In this document: one piece after another, positions 59,561-64,000 of the stretch
Numbering within the stretch: position 1 is the stretch's first letter
Layout: each line of letters opens with the position of its first letter
From: Conus ventricosus
Lineage: Eukaryota; Mollusca; Gastropoda; Neogastropoda; Conidae
Length of the DNA stretch: 64,000 bases
Direction: 5' to 3'
Assembly (NCBI GenBank): GCA_018398815.1
Contig: CM031610.1
Coordinates: forward strand, 31,451,985-31,515,984
Made by a program: the position numbers and the translations under genes
Notes under the pieces: model-generated
What the model was told of the DNA's origin: nothing
What the model saw: only the letters and a program-made list of their open reading frames with translations
Databases searched by the model: none

Positions 59561-59739
59561 GGTAACTCAGCAACAATAAACAATGTAAACCTGTACATTG
59601 TTGTTTTGTTTGTTTAATGTTGCTATTGTTTAAAGTGGAGAGGGTTGCATGTGCATCCATTCCATCCCCTGCCTCTCCATTCCATCCCCACACCCCTCCC
59701 CTCTCCTTGCATTTCATCATTTACACCATATGTTACGCG

Positions 59740-59939
59740 ATACGTTTTGTATGACCTATTTATAGAATATTACCCGTCAGGTGTTACAACTTCCGCCCAG
59801 CATTCAGTGCATGTTAGAACTTCCTTCGTACGGGGTTTCTCACATGTTGAATTGAGACAGTCTGTAGTGCCTATCTGCTCAGATTACATTTGTTCTGCGA
59901 TTTATTTTTGCTTGAAGATTGATCTGTAACCATCCAATA
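59740..59939 (+). promoter_or_regulatory. eIF1A promoter and 5' UTR region
   Basis: A TATA-like CTATTTATAG lies at 59757-59766, and ACTTCCGCC (59789) and ACTTCCTT (59819) are ETS-like sites. The sequence up to the ATG is free of microsatellites, unlike its surroundings. TSS not determined. Confidence 0.45.
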
Positions 59940-59955
59940 ATGCCGAAAAACAAAG
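59940..59955 (+). CDS. EIF1A: translation initiation factor 1A, first coding exon
   Basis: ATG CCG AAA AAC AAA G followed by a near-consensus donor GTGAGT encodes MPKNK plus a split Gly codon. This is exactly the conserved start of eukaryotic eIF1A (MPKNKGKGGKNRRRG). From memory the vertebrate gene also has an intron near this point. eIF1A binds the 40S A site during scanning. The remaining exons are not found up to 64000, so the first intron exceeds 4 kb. With only 16 coding bases the call depends on motif plus donor plus promoter-like context. Confidence 0.65.
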
Positions 59956-60562
59956 GTGAGTGAACAGTATGACAATGTCTGGTTATATACATCCAAGGAA
60001 AGTTTTGACTCGATTTGCAAATGGTTGTTAGGACTGAACAGCTTTTTTAGTTGGACCACCACGGCACTTCGAAAGCGATTTGATACGCTCATGCGTTACA
60101 GTAAGGGGCAGAACGATTATTTGGTGTAAATCTGTTTTAAGTTTCATGATTTCAGTGTGTTGATTATCTACAGCAGCTGATGTCTTTTTCATGGCTGTAC
60201 CTACTTAAAGTATACACATAGGCTAAGCAGTTGTCCTAAGTTGCCCGTTAGGCTACGTATTTGACCACAGTAATAACATACCACATAAAAACAAACAAAA
60301 ACAAACAAACATCATAATGAGAAAGAGCCAAGCATTGGCAAAGAAATCAAATGGTACAGAAATTTGACAGTCAGATATTTTAGACAATGTTTTTCTGTTG
60401 TTTTTTTTCTCTCTTACTTGCAAAGTGCGGCAACTGCAGGTGGAGATGTTTAAACCAATTTTAAAAGTAATTATTTTGATTCCACTGAACAACGTGGACA
60501 AGGTAGGTAGGTAAGTAGGAGCTATTATAGCCTCGCGGCTTTCATGTGCTCCATCAATTGAA
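59956..60562 (+). other. start of eIF1A intron 1, no other gene seen
   Basis: Unique-looking AT-rich sequence after the donor at 59956. Confidence 0.45.
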
Positions 60563-60715
60563 GTGATATGATATGATATGAACACTTTATTATCTCAAAG
60601 GATGAGAAATTAAGATAGGTGCATAATAAACAGTATAACAAGACAACATGCATAAAACAAGAATCATCACAATCAAGTGGCCACTTATAGAATTTACATA
60701 TACAGTCCGACACAC

Positions 60716-60764
<49 letters not shown>

Positions 60765-61815
60765 TATATACTAATCATTTGAAAAACCTCATGCACATGC
60801 ACTTACACAAGCACACTCATAGGCTTACACTCACAAGCAGATATATATATAGCCTATACACACACACACACACAAGCACATATATAAGCAAATACACATA
60901 TCTTCACACAAGCAAACATCTTCAACCACCCCACAAGCTCTCACTCTCTCGCACCTCCCCACCTCCCCCTCTCTCTCTCCCTCTCTCTCTCTCTCCTCTC
61001 TCTCGCATTCCTTCACATCGCTAAGCATGAAAAATGGTACAAAAGACATCATGAATTCAGAAGGTGGATCGACCTGGGTATAAAAGTTTTTTGCGCCCTA
61101 GATTTGACTCTAAGGGTCCTAAAACGACGTCCAGATAGTAAAATTTCGTAATATTTTGCTAAAACATGGCTATCATCACTGGCAATCTTTCTTGCTTTCC
61201 TCTCCACTCGTCTGTCATACAATTCTTGCATTCCAACTTGCTTCCTTCCAATCACTTTGCTACACACATTCACCACATCATTCAATACTCGCTTGCTCTT
61301 CACACCCAAACTTCCATACCAGCACATAAAAGAAGCAGTGAGCAATGACTCAACACAACATCTGTAATAAGTTTGTAAGATTACAGGTTTAACACCAATA
61401 TTTCGTAGCTTTTGCAAACAGAATATTCTTGACTGGCAATTTTTATGGATTTTAGTAACATTTTTATCAAAAACTAATTTATCATCAACAATCATTCCCA
61501 GATATTTATACTCATTCACTCGTTCAACAGCTTCACCATTAATTACAAGGTCTGGCACAGGTTCCGGGTTCTTCCGAAAGTCGATTAAGATTTCTTTTGT
61601 TTTTTGCACATTTAGGTCAAGAAAGTTGTCTTTACACCAGCTGCAGAACTTTTTGATTTCCTCAAAGTAAACTGAATCAGAGTTTGACATATCTAGAATA
61701 GCAGAATCATCAGAATATTTAACGAGTGGAGTTTTCTCTGTGCCTCTACAGTCATTAGTATATAAAGTAAACAAAACGGGAGACAGAACTGTGCCTTGGG
61801 GCGGTACTTTTCGGT
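60563..61815 (-). mobile_element. L2-like LINE, 5'-truncated
   Basis: Minus strand: RT remnant, then a 3' UTR with CA repeats (60712-60764 and 60855-60875), ending in a (TATCA)n tail (complement of 60563-60580) just after an AATAAAGTGTTCA segment. The tandem tail and the protein resemble L2-clade LINEs. Confidence 0.7.
61049..61815 (-). pseudogene. L2-like reverse transcriptase, C-terminal part
   Basis: The open part begins PQGTVLSPVLFTLYTNDC, then the catalytic-site variant YSDDSAIL, VNEYKYLGMIVDDKL, LQTYYRCCVESLLTASFMCW and SGRRFRTLRVKS before the stop. The block order matches the L2 LINEs abundant in animal genomes. Everything upstream of the PQG motif is lost at the junction near 61815. 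Confidence 0.75.
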
Positions 61816-61864
61816 ACTTTTCCCAGTGTTTAGCGCAGCGTGATTACAGTTGCATATAATTTTG

Positions 61865-62308
61865 TATAGATTGGGATGAGAACAATTTCAGTCATCAAAA
61901 TCATATACTATATCTTTGAAATTTGCATCTACATCAAGGAGGCTCTTAAAACTGTTGATATTGTTTGTTAGTTTGATGTAACTCGGAAGAGAATTCCACC
62001 TGCCTACTACTCTATTAGCAAATGAATTTCTCCTCAGATTAGTGCGAGAATATTGAACAAGTAATTTGCCAGCATTGCCTCTTGTGATGTTAGATTTGCT
62101 TAACTGGAATAGTGAGTTGAAATCGATGTCATCAACATGGTGGAATATCTTGTAGGTTTGAATCAGGTCACCCCTCACCCTCCTGGCCTTCAGGGATGTT
62201 AATCCAAAATACCTAAGTCTTTCACCATAAGGCATATTTTTGCATTCTGGCAGTATTTTGGTCGCTCTTCTTTGAACCTTTTCTATTGATGAGGATTGCC
62301 TTTGCCTG
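61865..62308 (-). mobile_element. second LINE fragment (Jockey/CR1-like), C-terminal end
   Basis: Minus strand encodes SIEKVQRRATKILPECKNMP, GERLRYFGLTSLKARRVRGD, LIQTYKI...FHHVDD and NSFANRVVGRWNSLP...NSFKSLLD, the standard C-terminus of many LINE polymerases, ending with a stop at 61888-61890. Upstream it is cut off by the foldback element at 62309; downstream it abuts the L2-like fragment. Confidence 0.7.
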
Positions 62309-62646
62309 GACAAACGAATCACAAGACAAAACATGATGTGTTTCGACTTCGTTGGTCTTCTTCAGGCGACAAACTACACTCAGGACAGCGAAAATGAAGA
62401 ACGAACAATCACTTATCTTTGTCGAATTCGGCACAAGATGGCCGTTCAACGCCACTGAATTCGACAAAGATCAGTGATAGCTCGTTCTTCATTTTTGTTG
62501 TCCTGAGTTGAACGCCCATCTTGCGCCAATTTTGACAAAGATAAGTGATTACTCGTTCATCATTTTCGTTGTCCAGAGTGTTTATCTTGCCTGAAAGAAG
62601 ACCTAAGAGGTCAAAACATGTGTTTTGTCTTGATTCGTTTGTCCAT
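62309..62646. mobile_element. foldback element with hammerhead-core-like arms
   Basis: Outer arms start TGGACAAACGAATCA and end as its near inverse (TTGATTCGTTTGTCCA). Each arm has a box CTGAAGA or CTGAAAGA, a GACC...GGTC-type stem and GAAAC/AAAAC. Inside, a roughly 72-bp unit (GACAAAGATAAGTGATT...CGTTGTCC) is present three times, once in one orientation and twice in the other, around a 15-bp perfect inverted repeat ATCTTTGTCGAATTC. A single-arm relative is at 19868-19990. No coding capacity. Confidence 0.7.
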
Positions 62647-64000
62647 ATTGTTCGGTTGAGCCATCTTCAAAAATTTTTCTTTTACTTTTTTTCTTTTTTT
62701 TCTCCCATGCAAATAAGTCACTAAAGCTCAGTTTACACCAAGTTAGAAACAGTTTTACCATCAATGGTTCGGTAATCATGATAACTAATGTTCATTTTAT
62801 CAGTCTGTATGTTACAACTTACATCTTTAAAGTTGCATTGAATTATCAGTTGCTCACAATTTGGTGACACAGGGACTTAGTATTAGAAACTTAAAACGTT
62901 TGGGATACATGTATGTGTGTGTGTGGATATATATGCTCCTTCACCCAAGCATCTATGAAAGGCCGCCGAAGTCCCAAGTTTGGGGCGCGCATTGTCCCAC
63001 ACCTGACCAAGAATGACAGGACACCTTGTCCCATTTTCAGTTTGCCTGAAAACAGCCCTGCCAAAAATGACTATCAGATCAGCGTATTAATAATTATTCT
63101 GTGGCCAGCAACAGCCTGAGCCCTGACCGTCTTCCCTCAAGTAACAAGCCTCTCTAGGCATACCCACTAATTGCAGCAGTGGGAGCTCAAGCTGGGGATC
63201 TAATCTTGAGCTCCAGTTGCTGGGGCAGCAACCTTAATGTGTCAACTTCACAGCTTGGTTGACGTTAGGGCCTCTTGAAGAACAAGTGGTTCTCCAAAGG
63301 AAGGTTTAGAATCTTAAAGGAATGGTCACAGAATTGGTAGTATCCCTCTCTTACTTTCTACTCTTACCTCTTCCTCACCGTCAAGAGCTCTGGTGGATGG
63401 TAGCCAATCCTTGACCTTTTCTCATGCAGTGGCTTCTTGTGGAACGTCAGGTGTACTCACCATCTCAGATCAAGGATTCCATCAAACAGGAGGATGGGCT
63501 TCATCCATTGTCCTGAAGGATGCCTGCTTTCAGATTTTGTGACTTCTTCTCTGCTGATGTAGAGCTATCTACTTCGACAGGGTTTTTAAAAATATTTTTT
63601 ACGTTTACTGATTTAGGGAGTCAGAAAGTGTGTAGTGTGAGTTCAAAGAAAAGATACAAAAAAATTTATGATACCTGTCTAGTCTATCTCAAGATGAAAA
63701 TGCTGAGGAAGGGGAACGACGTAACTTTTTCTGGGTGCAGGGTGTTCCAGTCACAGACAGTTATGGGGAAGAAAGAATTTTTGGGGTTTTTAGTTCAGCA
63801 GGGAATTTTTTTATACAGCTGATCAAAGTTGTTTCTTTTACTGCAGAAGGACAGGGGCTTCAGGTATGCTTCTTGTTTGATACACCTCACTCATGCTAGT
63901 CCAAAATGATTGTTTGAAGTAAGGTAAGTCATGAGGCACTCCACCATTCTTCAAGCAAAGACCCACTGCAGCTACTCGAGCTTGTTCTGAATGCTTGAGA
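62647..64000. other. noncoding region, no gene recognised
   Basis: Presumed eIF1A intron 1. A short open frame at 62913-63119 and another at 63520-63822 have no recognisable domain, and no eIF1A second exon (GKGGKNRRRG) was found. Confidence 0.45.

Noticed and set aside
62425..62445. GAATTCGGCACAAG resembles a cDNA-cloning linker
   Set aside because: Differs from the linker, is mirrored by GAATTC in the other arm of the foldback element, and there is no vector sequence around it.
62913..63119. 68-codon frame KGRRSPKFGARIVPHLTK
   Set aside because: No recognised domain, begins in GT repeat, no splice context that fits eIF1A.

Overview
The window is eukaryotic, repeat-rich animal DNA. Coding sequence is sparse and split by introns of several kilobases. 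Long GT/CA, GA/CT and TA microsatellites are everywhere, and many retrotransposon relics are present. The gene complement and transposon mix (Penelope-like, restriction-endonuclease LINE, RTE, L2/Jockey-like, hAT, tRNA-SINE) fit a lophotrochozoan, most likely a gastropod mollusc. That assignment is an inference, not something read directly from the sequence.

Four host genes are supported. (1) The 3' half of a monocarboxylate-transporter-like gene (SLC16-like), + strand, exons at 3373-3753 and 5571-6289. (2) A SNIP1 homologue with an FHA domain, - strand, coding exon 29703-30644, with a probable 5' UTR exon at 38081-38222. (3) A BLOC1S3 homologue, + strand, assembled here from six exons between 38958 and about 51200, including a 20-nt microexon at 46738-46757 that makes the reading frame work. 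(4) The first coding exon (MPKNK-G) of eIF1A at 59940-59955, + strand; the rest lies beyond the window.

Layout. 1-1.7 kb: truncated Penelope-like element. 2.8-6.3 kb: transporter exons, with a perfect 85-bp inverted repeat, a SINE fragment and an apparently intact hammerhead ribozyme around them. 6.3-22 kb: transporter 3' UTR, then microsatellites, a decayed minisatellite, a 430-bp MITE and an 884-bp hAT-like element. 22.4-28.4 kb: near full-length but frameshifted two-ORF LINE. 29.7-38.2 kb: SNIP1; its long intron holds an RLE-type (R2-superclade) LINE and a tRNA-derived SINE. 38.9-51.2 kb: BLOC1S3, whose 3' end falls in a stretch that looks like poor consensus. 53-57.5 kb: retroelement graveyard with two more RLE-LINE pieces, a SINE piece and an RTE endonuclease broken by an inversion. 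58.9-59.2 kb: terminal-inverted-repeat element enclosing degenerate telomere-like repeats. 59.7-64 kb: eIF1A promoter and first intron, filled by two LINE 3' fragments and a foldback element.

The host genes show no operon-like relation. SNIP1 and BLOC1S3 are divergent, with their putative 5' ends about 0.7 kb apart. The most unusual signals are the intact type I hammerhead ribozyme (3231-3275, - strand), the telomere-repeat-bearing inverted-repeat element, the foldback family carrying hammerhead-core-like boxes, and the BLOC1S3 microexon.
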